Source of the DNA: Hydrogenophaga palleronii_A
GTDB lineage: Bacteria; Pseudomonadota; Gammaproteobacteria; Burkholderiales; Burkholderiaceae_C
DNA length: 64,000 bases
Assembly: GCF_031457455.1 (NCBI RefSeq)
Contig: NZ_JAVDWU010000001.1
Coordinates: 310,001-374,000 of the forward strand
Reading direction: 5' to 3'
Part shown: piece by piece, positions 1-7,906 of the stretch
Layout: the number at the start of each line of letters is the position of its first letter
Numbering within the stretch: the first letter of the stretch is position 1
Program-made: the position numbers and the translations under genes
The notes under the pieces: model-generated
What the model was told of the DNA's origin: nothing
Databases searched by the model: none
What the model saw: the letters and a program-made list of their open reading frames with translations, nothing else

Positions 1-215
1 TAAAGGAAGGACGCGGCGCGCTGTTCAGCGTCGCCGGGGGGAACGAGAGCAGCGAGTTTCTTCGCCAGAACCAGCTCATCCAGCAGGTCTGGGGGCCGCA
101 TGTGGTGCCCGTGGCCGAAGCTCTGCCGGGCCTGAACCACTTCAGCGTGCTCGAAGCGCTGGTTCAGCCGCAACACAGGCTGAACCAACTTGCCAAACAG
201 TTGTTGAGCGCGTAG
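1..215 (+). CDS. Alpha/beta hydrolase, C-terminal fragment (kynurenine-formamidase-like)
   Basis: The 3' end of a gene that begins before the window; codons are in register from base 3 and the stop is TAG at 213-215. The 70 visible residues include a GGNESSEF segment, typical of the acidic-residue strand in arylformamidase-like esterases, and GLNHFSV, which carries the probable catalytic His followed by the usual short C-terminal helix. Both elements and their spacing fit the kynurenine formamidase/esterase branch of alpha/beta hydrolases. The nucleophile elbow is outside the window, so substrate and exact function cannot be judged. Confidence 0.6.
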   Translation, partial: KEGRGALFSVAGGNESSEFLRQNQLIQQVWGPHVVPVAEALPGLNHFSVLEALVQPQHRLNQLAKQLLSA

Positions 216-220
216 GCCCA

Positions 221-410
221 TTTCCGGAGCGAAGTGCCTTCATCCAGGGATACCGAGGATCCGGCTTCGCCGGTCCAAGGTATCGCCTCCCGGAAGTGAT
301 TCAAAGCCTTTCCGGCGCGAAATGCCTTCGTCCATGGATACCGAAGATCCGGCTTTGCCGGTCCAAGGTATCGCCCCCTTGAAGGGGTCGCGCGAAGCGC
401 GGCGGGGGTG
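221..410 (-). repeat. Intergenic palindromic repeat with an 88-bp tandem duplication, after guaC
   Basis: Bases 221-287 and 309-375 are near-identical copies at a period of 88 bp. Each contains CCGGC-TTYGCCGG hairpin arms and ends in CAAGGTATCGCC. The tail 376-410 carries a CCCCTT/AAGGGG hairpin and a GCGCGAAGCGC hairpin followed by a G-run. In guaC orientation the element starts 12 nt after the guaC stop. It belongs to the same family as the copies near 23.4, 24.5, 26.5, 40.9, 43.1, 47.8 and 57.5 kb. Confidence 0.8.
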
Positions 411-421
411 GGCCAGTCTCT

Positions 422-1399
422 CTACATGAACAGGTGTTCCCCTGCGTTGTCGCCGCCCAGGATCACGTAGTTCACCTTGCGCACGTCCATGAGTTTGGTG
501 CCGCCAGCGTAGCTGATGGAGCTTTGCACGTCCTGCTCCATCTCCACCAGCGTCTCTGCCAGCTTGCCCTTGATGGGTTCCAGAATGCGCTTGCCTTCCA
601 CGTGCTTGTACTCGCCCTTGTTGAAGTCGCTGGCCGAGCCGTAGTACTCCTTGTAAAGCACACCGTCGACCTCGACCGTCTTGCCCGGCGACTCTTCGTG
701 GCCGGCGAACAGCGAGCCGATCATGACCATGCTGGCGCCAAAGCGCACGCTCTTGGCGATGTCGCCATGGCTGCGGATGCCGCCGTCGGCAATGATGGGT
801 TTGGTGGCCACGCGGGCACACCACTTGAGCGCGCTGAGCTGCCAGCCGCCCGTGCCAAAGCCGGTCTTGAGCTTGGTGATGCAGACCTTGCCCGGCCCCA
901 CGCCCACCTTGGTGGCGTCAGCGCCCCAGTTCTCCAGGTCGATCACGGCCTCAGGCGTGGCCACGTTGCCGGCGATCACGAAGCTGGCGGGCAGCTTCGA
1001 TTTGATGTAACCGATCATGTCGCGCACGCTGTCGGCATGGCCGTGTGCGATGTCGATGGTGATGTACTCGGGCAGCAGTCCCTCGGCGGCCAGGGTGTCC
1101 ACGGTGGCACGGTCGGCGGCCTTGACACCCAGCGAAATCGAAGCAAAGACCCCTTTTTCATGCATATCACGCACGAACTGCACGTTGTCCAGATCGAAGC
1201 GGTGCATCACGTAGAAATAGCCGTTCTGCGCGAGCCACAGACTGATGGATTCGTCCACCACCGTCTTCATGTTGGCCGGCACCACGGGAAGGCGGAATGT
1301 GCGCCCACCCAGCTCCACGCTGGCGTCGCATTCCGAACGGCTCTGCACGCGGCATTTGCGTGGCAGCAGCAGGATGTTGTCGTAGTCAAAAATTTCCAT
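422..1399 (-). CDS. guaC: GMP reductase
   Basis: 325 residues. Catalyses NADPH-dependent reductive deamination of GMP to IMP in purine salvage. It is an IMPDH/GMPR TIM barrel without CBS domains. The catalytic-loop Cys is C173 in GPGKVCITK, and the phosphate-binding segment IIADGGIRSHGD follows. The length fits the shorter bacterial GuaC type. The start ATG at 1399 has GGAGC about 11 nt upstream. The gene is transcribed away from uvrD across a 223-bp spacer. A strong hairpin with a U-tract lies about 70 nt before the start on the coding strand, and a large dyad lies further upstream, so expression is probably controlled both at initiation and by attenuation. A palindromic repeat follows the stop. 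Confidence 0.95.
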   Translation of the reverse strand: MEIFDYDNILLLPRKCRVQSRSECDASVELGGRTFRLPVVPANMKTVVDESISLWLAQNGYFYVMHRFDLDNVQFVRDMHEKGVFASISLGVKAADRATVDTLAAEGLLPEYITIDIAHGHADSVRDMIGYIKSKLPASFVIAGNVATPEAVIDLENWGADATKVGVGPGKVCITKLKTGFGTGGWQLSALKWCARVATKPIIADGGIRSHGDIAKSVRFGASMVMIGSLFAGHEESPGKTVEVDGVLYKEYYGSASDFNKGEYKHVEGKRILEPIKGKLAETLVEMEQDVQSSISYAGGTKLMDVRKVNYVILGGDNAGEHLFM

Positions 1400-1470
1400 A
1401 GCAAGAGCTCCAGAAAACTGTTGTTGAACAGGGAGAGCGCTTGGCTTGGCCGGTTCTGTGCGCAGGGCAC

Positions 1471-1503
1471 AAAAAAACCGGGCGCAAGAATCTTGGGCCC
1501 GGT
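1471..1503 (-). terminator. Intrinsic terminator in the guaC leader (putative attenuator)
   Basis: On the minus strand ACCGGGC pairs with GCCCGGT. After one mismatch CAAG pairs with CTTG around a 3-nt loop, and seven T follow. The hairpin ends about 72 nt before the guaC start codon and points toward guaC. No minus-strand gene lies upstream that it could terminate, because uvrD runs the other way. A leader attenuator for guaC is therefore the simplest reading. No RBS overlap or anti-terminator arm was identified with confidence. Confidence 0.7.
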
Positions 1504-1559
1504 GACTGATTCTAGGCGCCCCGAGCGGTTTTGGGGCGACTTTGCAGGCTGTCGCCTCT

Positions 1560-1584
1560 TATGGTCGCCATATGGCTGACCATA
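1560..1584. promoter_or_regulatory. Large dyad between guaC and uvrD
   Basis: TATGGTC and GACCATA flank the self-complementary decamer GCCATATGGC, with one extra T on the right side. The 25-bp near-perfect dyad lies in the divergent guaC/uvrD spacer, upstream of the guaC leader hairpin and about 40 bp before the uvrD start. It looks like a transcription-factor operator. The regulator is unknown. Confidence 0.5.
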
Positions 1585-1622
1585 TAGCCTGCTGCTGCAC
1601 CGAGGCTTCCTACAATCGCCGG

Positions 1623-4043
1623 ATGCTGTTTGAAGATCACGTTGCCCCATCCCCGCTGCTCGCGGGCCTGAACACCGAACAGGGGGCTGCCGTCACCTTG
1701 CCGCCTGAGCACGCCTTGATTCTGGCCGGTGCCGGTTCAGGCAAAACCCGAGTGCTCACCACCCGCATTGCCTGGCTGCTGCAGACCGGGCAGGTCACGC
1801 CGGGTGGCATTCTGGCGGTGACCTTCACCAACAAGGCCGCCAAAGAGATGATGACCCGGCTCTCCAGCATGCTGCCCATCAATGTGCGTGGCATGTGGAT
1901 CGGCACCTTCCATGGTCTGTGCAACCGCTTTCTGCGTGCGCACCACAAACTGGCCAACCTGCCGCAGACCTTTCAGATCCTGGACACCCAGGACCAGCTG
2001 TCGGCCATTAAGCGCCTGTGCAAGCAGTTCAATGTGGACGACGAGCGCTATCCGCCCAAGCAGATCCAGTACTTCATCAGCGGCTGCAAGGAAGACGGCC
2101 AGCGCCCCGGCGACGTGGTGGCGCGCGATGAAGAAGCGCGCAAGAAGGTGGAACTCTACGCACTGTACGAAGAGCAGTGCCAGCGCGAAGGCGTGGTGGA
2201 CTTTGGTGAGCTGATGCTACGCAGCTTTGAGGTGCTGCGCGACAACGACCCGGTGCGCGAGCACTACCAGCGGCGCTTCCGCCACATCCTGATCGACGAG
2301 TTCCAGGACACCAACCGGCTTCAATACGCCTGGATCAAGATGTTCAGCACGCCACCACTCGAAGGGCTCACGCCAGCCGGCAACGCGGTGTTTGCGGTGG
2401 GCGACGACGACCAAAGCATCTACGCGTTTCGCGGCGCGCGCGTGGGCAACATGGCCGACTTCGTGCGCGAGTTCAATGTGCGCCACCAGATCAAGCTGGA
2501 GCAGAACTACCGCAGCTGCAGCAACATCCTGGATTCGGCCAACGAACTGATCAGCCACAACAGCCACCGGCTGGGCAAGAACCTGCGCACCGACGCGGGT
2601 GCCGGTGAGCCGGTGCGCGTGTTTGAAGCCACCAGCGACTTCGCGGAAGCGCAGTGGATGGTGGATGAGATGAAGCAGCTCGCCCGCAAAGACGTGCCAA
2701 AGGCCGAAATGGCCGTGCTCTACCGCAGCAACGCCCAAAGCCGCGTGGTGGAAACCGCGCTCTTCAATGCCGGCTTGCCGTACCGCGTGTATGGCGGCCT
2801 GCGCTTCTTTGAGCGGGCCGAAATCAAGCACGCGCTGGCCTACCTGCGCCTGCTGGAGAACCCGAACGACGACACCAGTTTTTTGCGGGTGGTGAATTTT
2901 CCGCCACGCGGCATCGGCGCGCGCAGCATCGAACAGCTGCAGGACGTGGCGCGCAGCGCGGGCTGTTCGCTGCACGACGCCGTGAGTGCGGTCACGGGCC
3001 GTGCCGGCGTGGCCATCGGGGCTTTCGTGGCCAAGCTGGATGTGCTGCGCGAGCGCTCAGAAGGCATGACACTCTCCGAGATCATCGAACTGGTGATCGA
3101 CCACAGTGGCCTGGTGGATCACTACCGGGCCGAGCGGGAAGGGCAGGATCGGGTCGAGAACCTGGAAGAACTGGTGAGTGCCGCCAAGAGCTTTGTCGGC
3201 ATCGAAGGCTTTGGCCGGGACGCCGTGGCACGCACGGTGGACGCCTCAGGGCAGCCGCTCACGCAGAGCCCGGCCAGCCAGGGGTTTGACGCTTCGCTCC
3301 CGGTGCTGGACGAACCCCTGGCGCCCGATGCCGACACAGGCGAAACCATGAGCCCGCTGGCAGCCTTTCTGACCCACGCTGCATTGGAGTCTGGCGACAA
3401 CCAGGCGCAGGCCGGGCAGGATGCCGTGCAGCTGATGACGGTGCACGCCGCCAAGGGCCTGGAGTTCGACTGCGTGTTCATCACCGGCATGGAAGAGGGC
3501 CTGTTCCCGCACGAGAATTCCATGAGCGACCGCGACGGCCTGGAAGAAGAGCGGCGCCTGATGTACGTGGCCATCACACGTGCCCGCAAGCGGCTGTACC
3601 TGAGCCACTCGCAGACCCGCATGCTGCATGGTCAGACGCGCTACAACATGAAGAGCCGCTTCTTTGATGAACTGCCTGAGGCTTGCCTGAAATGGCTCAC
3701 GCCGCAGCAACCCGCCTGGGGAGTACCTAGCGGTGCCGGTGGTGGTGGCGGGCAGTGGCAGAACGGCCGCCGCAGCTTCGGCGCACCTCCTGTGTTGCAA
3801 CCAGCCTGGTCGCCCGGCTTCAATGAAAAGGGCGATCCCAAAGGCCTGGGCCAGACCGCGCCCGAACCCGACCGGGGCACCGACATCCGCGCGGGCCAGG
3901 CGGTGTTCCACAACAAGTTCGGCGAGGGCAAGGTGCTGGCCATTGAGGGTGCGGGTGCCGATGCGCGCGCCCAGGTCAGTTTCACCCGGCATGGCGTGAA
4001 GTGGCTCGCACTCAGCGTGGCCAAGCTGACCCCCATCCCCTGA
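1623..4043 (+). CDS. uvrD: UvrD/PcrA-type DNA helicase
   Basis: 806 residues. Superfamily 1A 3'-5' DNA helicase for excision and mismatch repair. Visible motifs in order are Walker A GAGSGKT (36-42), DEFQDTN with the catalytic Glu, GDDDQSIYAFRGA, QNYRS, TVHAAKGLEFD and the motif VI segment EERRLMYVAITRA. A C-terminal Tudor-like tail starting GQAVFHNKFGEG matches the UvrD/PcrA RNA-polymerase-interacting region. The reading frame is open from 1542, but the earlier ATG would put about 27 low-complexity residues and the promoter dyad into the protein. The ATG at 1623 gives the family N-terminus (FEDHVAPSPLLAGLNTEQ). The region between 2B and the tail contains a Gly-rich linker. Confidence 0.93.
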   Translation: MLFEDHVAPSPLLAGLNTEQGAAVTLPPEHALILAGAGSGKTRVLTTRIAWLLQTGQVTPGGILAVTFTNKAAKEMMTRLSSMLPINVRGMWIGTFHGLCNRFLRAHHKLANLPQTFQILDTQDQLSAIKRLCKQFNVDDERYPPKQIQYFISGCKEDGQRPGDVVARDEEARKKVELYALYEEQCQREGVVDFGELMLRSFEVLRDNDPVREHYQRRFRHILIDEFQDTNRLQYAWIKMFSTPPLEGLTPAGNAVFAVGDDDQSIYAFRGARVGNMADFVREFNVRHQIKLEQNYRSCSNILDSANELISHNSHRLGKNLRTDAGAGEPVRVFEATSDFAEAQWMVDEMKQLARKDVPKAEMAVLYRSNAQSRVVETALFNAGLPYRVYGGLRFFERAEIKHALAYLRLLENPNDDTSFLRVVNFPPRGIGARSIEQLQDVARSAGCSLHDAVSAVTGRAGVAIGAFVAKLDVLRERSEGMTLSEIIELVIDHSGLVDHYRAEREGQDRVENLEELVSAAKSFVGIEGFGRDAVARTVDASGQPLTQSPASQGFDASLPVLDEPLAPDADTGETMSPLAAFLTHAALESGDNQAQAGQDAVQLMTVHAAKGLEFDCVFITGMEEGLFPHENSMSDRDGLEEERRLMYVAITRARKRLYLSHSQTRMLHGQTRYNMKSRFFDELPEACLKWLTPQQPAWGVPSGAGGGGGQWQNGRRSFGAPPVLQPAWSPGFNEKGDPKGLGQTAPEPDRGTDIRAGQAVFHNKFGEGKVLAIEGAGADARAQVSFTRHGVKWLALSVAKLTPIP

Positions 4044-4068
4044 GCGTGAGAGAGCAGGTCAGCTCGGC

Positions 4069-4353
4069 TCAGGCGGCCTGGCGCAACGGTATGTCGCCGG
4101 TATCGGCGCGGAGTTGCTCTGCGTGGACCGACACGTCCAACAGGCGCACCTTGCTGCTGTAGTAGCGGTCCAGCCGCCATTCGGCAAGCACATCCAGCGC
4201 CAAGCGGAAGCTCTCGTAGTCCAGCTGGTACAGCGTCGCCAGTTGAAACGGCTGGTTCGACTCCAGCGACACCACCAGCGATGACAGGATCTGTGCGGAT
4301 GGTAGGTCGGGATCGGATTCGATGAGCTTTCGGGTCTTCTTCAGTGCGAGCAT
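4069..4353 (-). CDS. Conserved hypothetical protein, 94 residues
   Basis: A small soluble protein of unknown function, helix-rich, with the segments LKKTRKLIESDP and AEWRLDRYY. It resembles short conserved proteins seen in other Comamonadaceae, but no catalytic motif is visible. The frame is open up to 4437. The ATG at 4353 is preferred because AGGAG lies 6 nt upstream, whereas the extension is an unlikely Pro/Gly/Leu-rich peptide. It is convergent with uvrD. A PhoB-box-like direct repeat lies about 100 bp upstream on its strand, so it may belong to the phosphate-responsive set that follows. Confidence 0.6.
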   Translation of the reverse strand: MLALKKTRKLIESDPDLPSAQILSSLVVSLESNQPFQLATLYQLDYESFRLALDVLAEWRLDRYYSSKVRLLDVSVHAEQLRADTGDIPLRQAA

Positions 4354-4453
4354 GGGTTCTCCTGTGCAGTAGACAAAAAAGGGGACAGACTTGCCCTTGG
4401 CCGGGCCAAGCCAAGCCAACCGCGCAAGCATAGGCAACGAGACGCCGTATTTC

Positions 4454-4471
4454 GTGACAGTTCTGTGACGA
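4454..4471 (-). promoter_or_regulatory. Candidate PhoB box (7-4-7)
   Basis: Read on the minus strand, TCGTCAC and CTGTCAC are separated by 4 nt, the 11-bp register of PhoB boxes, and face the 94-residue ORF. The same bases also lie inside a near-perfect 24-bp palindrome (TTTCGT...ACGAAA arms). A different operator, or a weak hairpin at the end of psd, is therefore possible. No U-tract follows on either strand. Confidence 0.4.
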
Positions 4472-4500
4472 AAGACCCCTTCGCCCGCGTCTGCGCCCCT

Positions 4501-5436
4501 TCAGCCGCCAGACGGTGCCGGTGGTGTGTCCCTGGAGGATGGCCGATCGGGTAGCAGCAAGGGTTGCCCCATGCGCAGGACGGTGCCGATGTCTGTGCCA
4601 GGGGCGATGGCGTAGCCCGGCGGCGCGAGCACGATGATGGTGGAGCCGTGTTCAAACCATCCCATTTCCTCACCTTTGGCGTAGGCAGCGTCACAAGGCA
4701 ACTCATTGGGTCCCCGATAACGCAGGTTCAGCGGCACGTCGAGCGCGCGCAGGCGCATGCTGGCCACCAGAATGGCCGCCACCGGTACGAGTACCAGGCG
4801 TTCGCGGGTGGGCATGCGCAGGTGCAGCACCGCGCGTTCGTTCTTGCAGAACAGGCGCTCCACCCGTTTCAGCGCAATCGGGTTGACGTTCCACGTGTCG
4901 CCGCTGATGTAGGTCACATGTTCAAGCCGCGCGTCACACGGCGCGTGAAAGCGGTGGTACATGCTTGACGTGAGGCGAAGGGTGACATAGCTGCCACCCA
5001 CCAGCGACTGGGCCAGGGCCTTGGCCCGGTCGTCATCGCCCAGCAGGTCGCTCAGGTGGTACGGAAAGCCCTTGGCCTGTAACACCTGCGGGCCCTTGCC
5101 GGCGCCGCCGTCTTCAATGAGGCCGTGCGCACCCACGATGCCGTCGCTGGGACTGGTCAGCACATCAGGTCGTGCATCGACGGTTCGGGCGCCCGGCTTG
5201 AGCTCGCGGGTGAAGCAGTCGTGCAGGCTGTCGAAGCGGGTCTTTTTGGCGTCGCTCAGGTCCAGATCGGTGAAGGTGGTCCAGGCCACCATGGACAGCT
5301 TGCGCACCCAGGGGTGGCGGATGCGGCTCCACCAGCCCATGAAGTGCGTGAGACCGATGCGCGGTACCCGGTTGGTCAGCAGGAAATTGAGGTCTTCGTT
5401 CAGGACGATGCGTTGCAGCGAGTGGCGCAGATTCAT
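4501..5436 (-). CDS. psd: Phosphatidylserine decarboxylase proenzyme
   Basis: 311 residues. Converts phosphatidylserine to phosphatidylethanolamine at the inner membrane. It is the long E. coli-type enzyme. The self-cleavage site is visible as FEHGSTII, where Gly-Ser cleavage makes the pyruvoyl prosthetic group on Ser. Other family signatures include PSDGIV, YHRFHAPCD and LFCKNERAV. The residue before Gly is His rather than the common Leu (LGST). The gene is divergent from the class III aminotransferase with a 60-bp spacer. Location beside a glycosyltransferase and PhoX genes suggests a link to membrane lipid adjustment, but no clear PhoB box was found in its own 5' spacer. Confidence 0.93.
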   Translation of the reverse strand: MNLRHSLQRIVLNEDLNFLLTNRVPRIGLTHFMGWWSRIRHPWVRKLSMVAWTTFTDLDLSDAKKTRFDSLHDCFTRELKPGARTVDARPDVLTSPSDGIVGAHGLIEDGGAGKGPQVLQAKGFPYHLSDLLGDDDRAKALAQSLVGGSYVTLRLTSSMYHRFHAPCDARLEHVTYISGDTWNVNPIALKRVERLFCKNERAVLHLRMPTRERLVLVPVAAILVASMRLRALDVPLNLRYRGPNELPCDAAYAKGEEMGWFEHGSTIIVLAPPGYAIAPGTDIGTVLRMGQPLLLPDRPSSRDTPPAPSGG

Positions 5437-5496
5437 GGTGATGACATGTGGCTGAAATAGAAATGAGGACTTGTTGAAATAGCGGAGTCATCGACC

Positions 5497-7158
5497 ATGC
5501 CTGTTTTCTCCTACGTATTGCCTGCGGGGGCGCTGGCGCTGGCCTTGCCCCGCATCAAACGACGCATTGAGCTTTCGCGCGCCAAGCACCGTTCGCTGGC
5601 CGGGCATTCGCTCATGGCCAAACGGCTGGCGCGCTGGATGCCCGGCTACGCCTTTGATGAGGCCCGCTTCTTCAACTGCGACAGCGCCCCCAATGCCGTG
5701 GTACAGCGGCGCCGCGTGGGGTTTGAAATGCTGGAGGCTGGCTTTGCCCAGCGATACGCCAGCAGCCTGGCGCTGACCGCCCAGGCCCGCGAAGGTCTGG
5801 CCGATCTGCAGTTCACCAGCGCCTACCGCGTGCCGTTCCAGTTCAGTCCCATCGCCAGCCAGCGGCTGCGGGTCGGCGCCTTCGTGCAATCGGCCGAAGG
5901 GAAGACGGTGACGGACCTCGATGGCAACCAGCTGATCGACCTCACTGGCTCGTACGGTGTGAATGTGTTTGGCGTGGATTTCTACAAGGCCTGCATGGCC
6001 GAAGGCGCGGCAATGGCCGAGCCTCTGGGACCTGTGCTGGGTGCCTACCACCCGTGTGTGGCCGAGGTGGTGACGCGCCTGAAGACGATTTCGGGGCACG
6101 ACCAGGTGTCGTTCCACATGTCGGGCACCGAAGCGGTGATGCAGGCGGTGCGTCTGGCTCGCTACCACACGCGACGCAAACATCTGGTGCGCTTCTGCGG
6201 TGCGTATCACGGCTGGTGGGAAGACGTGCAGCCCGGCCCCGGCAACCCGATGCCGCCACGCGAAACCTACACCCTCAAGGACATGGACGAGAAAAGCCTG
6301 CAGGTGCTGCGCACCCGGCGCGACATCGCCTGCGTGCTGGTCAACCCGCTGCAGGCCCTGCACCCCAACCGCAATGCGCCTGGGGACTCGACACTGGTCG
6401 ATGGCAGCCGCACGGCGGCCTACGACCGCACGGCGTACACAGCCTGGTTGAAGCAACTGCGCGAGGTGTGCACCGAACGCGGCATCGTGCTGATCTTTGA
6501 CGAGGTGTTCCTGGGCTTCCGGCTGGCACCGGGCGGCGCGCAAGAATACTTCGGTGTGCGCGCCGACATGGTCACCTACGGCAAGACGCTGGCCGGAGGC
6601 TACCCGGCGGGCGTGGTCTGCGGCAAGCGCGAACTGATGCAGCGCTACCGGCCTGAGCGCCCAGCCGATGTGTGTTTCGCTCGCGGCACCTTCAATGCGC
6701 ACCCCTATGTGATGGGCGGCATGCTGGCGTTTCTGAAACGCCTGGAGTCGTCTGCCATTCTCGCGCTGTATGAAGACCAGGATGCGAAATGGGCAGCGCG
6801 TGCACAGCGTTTCAACGACACCATGCAAGCGCAAGGCCTGCCGGTGCGCGCCGCGAACCTGCAAAGCATCTGGACACTGATGTACACCACGCCAGGCCGC
6901 TACCACTGGATGTACCAGTACTACCTGCGCTGGCATGGCATCGCATTGAGCTGGGTGGGCACCGGGCGCCTGATTTTCGGCCTGCATTTCACCGACGCCG
7001 ACTTTGACGAGGTACTGCGGCGCTTTGTGGCAGCTGGAAAAGACATGCATGCCCATGGCTGGTGGTGGCAGGGTGCTCAGACCCACCAGTCGATCCGCAA
7101 GAGCGTGTTCCGGGAGATGCTGGCGGTGCGTTTCGGGCGTCAGCAAAAGAAGGCTTGA
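5497..7158 (+). CDS. Class III PLP-dependent aminotransferase (glutamate-1-semialdehyde aminomutase-like)
   Basis: 553 residues. The PLP fold-type I domain begins near residue 140 (VTDLDGNQLIDLTGSYG). It includes SGTEAVMQAVR for phosphate binding, FDEVFLGFR with the PLP-pyridine Asp, and TYGKTLAGGYPAG with the Schiff-base Lys at K363. About 130 extra N-terminal residues contain a hydrophobic start (VLPAGALALALP) and a basic stretch. The extension, and a second copy of the hemL-like fold beside lipid genes, argue against tetrapyrrole synthesis. The substrate is unknown; an amino group transfer onto a lipid precursor or sugar is conceivable. The gene is divergent from psd and convergent with the membrane protein that follows. 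Confidence 0.75.
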   Translation: MPVFSYVLPAGALALALPRIKRRIELSRAKHRSLAGHSLMAKRLARWMPGYAFDEARFFNCDSAPNAVVQRRRVGFEMLEAGFAQRYASSLALTAQAREGLADLQFTSAYRVPFQFSPIASQRLRVGAFVQSAEGKTVTDLDGNQLIDLTGSYGVNVFGVDFYKACMAEGAAMAEPLGPVLGAYHPCVAEVVTRLKTISGHDQVSFHMSGTEAVMQAVRLARYHTRRKHLVRFCGAYHGWWEDVQPGPGNPMPPRETYTLKDMDEKSLQVLRTRRDIACVLVNPLQALHPNRNAPGDSTLVDGSRTAAYDRTAYTAWLKQLREVCTERGIVLIFDEVFLGFRLAPGGAQEYFGVRADMVTYGKTLAGGYPAGVVCGKRELMQRYRPERPADVCFARGTFNAHPYVMGGMLAFLKRLESSAILALYEDQDAKWAARAQRFNDTMQAQGLPVRAANLQSIWTLMYTTPGRYHWMYQYYLRWHGIALSWVGTGRLIFGLHFTDADFDEVLRRFVAAGKDMHAHGWWWQGAQTHQSIRKSVFREMLAVRFGRQQKKA

Positions 7159-7174
7159 GCAATGAGGGGCGATG

Positions 7175-7197
7175 CCCCTGCCGCCGCGGGGCAGGGG
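7175..7197. terminator. Hairpin between convergent genes
   Basis: CCCCTGCC and GGCAGGGG form an 8-bp GC stem with a 7-nt loop between the stop of the aminotransferase gene and the stop of the convergent membrane-protein gene. It lacks a U-tract on either strand, so it may act as a weak or bidirectional terminator or an mRNA 3' end. Confidence 0.45.
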
Positions 7198-7207
7198 TGA
7201 ACATGAC

Positions 7208-7813
7208 TCAGTGGCGATGACCGATGCCGGGGTCGATCAACTGACCACGCAGCAGGTGCAGCGGGGCCTTGTGATACAGCTTGATGTCATGGAACGGGTC
7301 GGTCAGGATCTTGGTCATCCACACCAAACCGGTCTGCACGTCCTGAAGGAAAAACAGGTGCACGGTGCGAAACAGCAGGCCGCCCACGCCCAGGGCCAGC
7401 CACAGCGTGCCTACCTGGCGGATGAAGGCCTCAGCGTCTGCCGGTGGCGGGAACAGGCCGAACACGCCAGGCGCCAACCATACCAGCAGCGGCGTGCCGG
7501 CCCACAGCGCCATCAGTACCACTTTGCGCCGCAGGTTGTAACCCACCTTGATTTCTTCCTTGTGTTCGTGGGTGGCCTGGTTCACCACGTCGTAGCCCTT
7601 GGGTTCAAAGAAGAAGTGGCCTGCCTGGCGGCTGGTCATGGACACCAGCCAGGCAATCAGCGCCGCCAGCACCGGGTCGGTCCACAGCAGCGCATAGGCC
7701 ACCACGAAGCTGATTGCGCTGATGAGATGCAACGTCTGGTTGATGCGGCTGTGGTGGTAGTAACGGTGATCGTCCCAGCGCTGGACTTCGAGGGTGCGCA
7801 AAAAGTCTTTCAC
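7208..7813 (-). CDS. Integral membrane protein with His motifs (DUF962/Mpo1-like)
   Basis: 201 residues with about four hydrophobic segments (near 30-60 and 95-160). His-rich motifs stand out: HRYYHH near the N-terminus, QTLHLI, QAGHFFFEP, THEHKEE and a late FHDIKLYHKAP. The HLI and GHFFFE pair resembles DUF962/Mpo1 proteins, Fe(II)-dependent 2-hydroxy fatty acid dioxygenases of the membrane, so an acyl-chain-modifying role is possible. The extra HEHKEE and FHDIKLYH motifs also resemble fatty-acid hydroxylases. The gene faces the glycosyltransferase across a spacer with back-to-back PhoB-box-like repeats. The exact family assignment is uncertain. Confidence 0.6.
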   Translation of the reverse strand: MKDFLRTLEVQRWDDHRYYHHSRINQTLHLISAISFVVAYALLWTDPVLAALIAWLVSMTSRQAGHFFFEPKGYDVVNQATHEHKEEIKVGYNLRRKVVLMALWAGTPLLVWLAPGVFGLFPPPADAEAFIRQVGTLWLALGVGGLLFRTVHLFFLQDVQTGLVWMTKILTDPFHDIKLYHKAPLHLLRGQLIDPGIGHRH

Positions 7814-7881
7814 TTCATCTCCTGATAGGAATGGAACCAGAGAAAGCGGTCAATGACCACGCGCCATCGTCTTCGTCTTGC

Positions 7882-7899
7882 GTGAAATCGCCGTGACAA
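7882..7899 (-). promoter_or_regulatory. Candidate PhoB box facing the membrane-protein gene
   Basis: On the minus strand TTGTCAC and ATTTCAC are separated by 4 nt (11-bp period), about 70-85 bp upstream of the start at 7813. It is arranged back to back with the plus-strand box at 7907, with only 7 bp between them. Together the two TTGTCAC half-sites form an inverted repeat. Confidence 0.5.
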
Positions 7900-7906
7900 A
7901 ACCCCC

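Noticed and set aside
434..1579. 381-codon plus-strand open frame opposite guaC
   Set aside because: Antisense shadow typical of GC-rich coding DNA: His/Ala/Val-rich, no domain, and exactly opposite a certain gene.
1542..1622. Earlier uvrD start at 1542
   Set aside because: The extra 27 residues are Cys/His-rich, match no UvrD N-terminus, and would place the guaC-uvrD dyad inside the coding region.
5437..5496. PhoB box between psd and the aminotransferase gene
   Set aside because: A TGACAT-like half-site is present but no second half-site in the 11-bp register was found.
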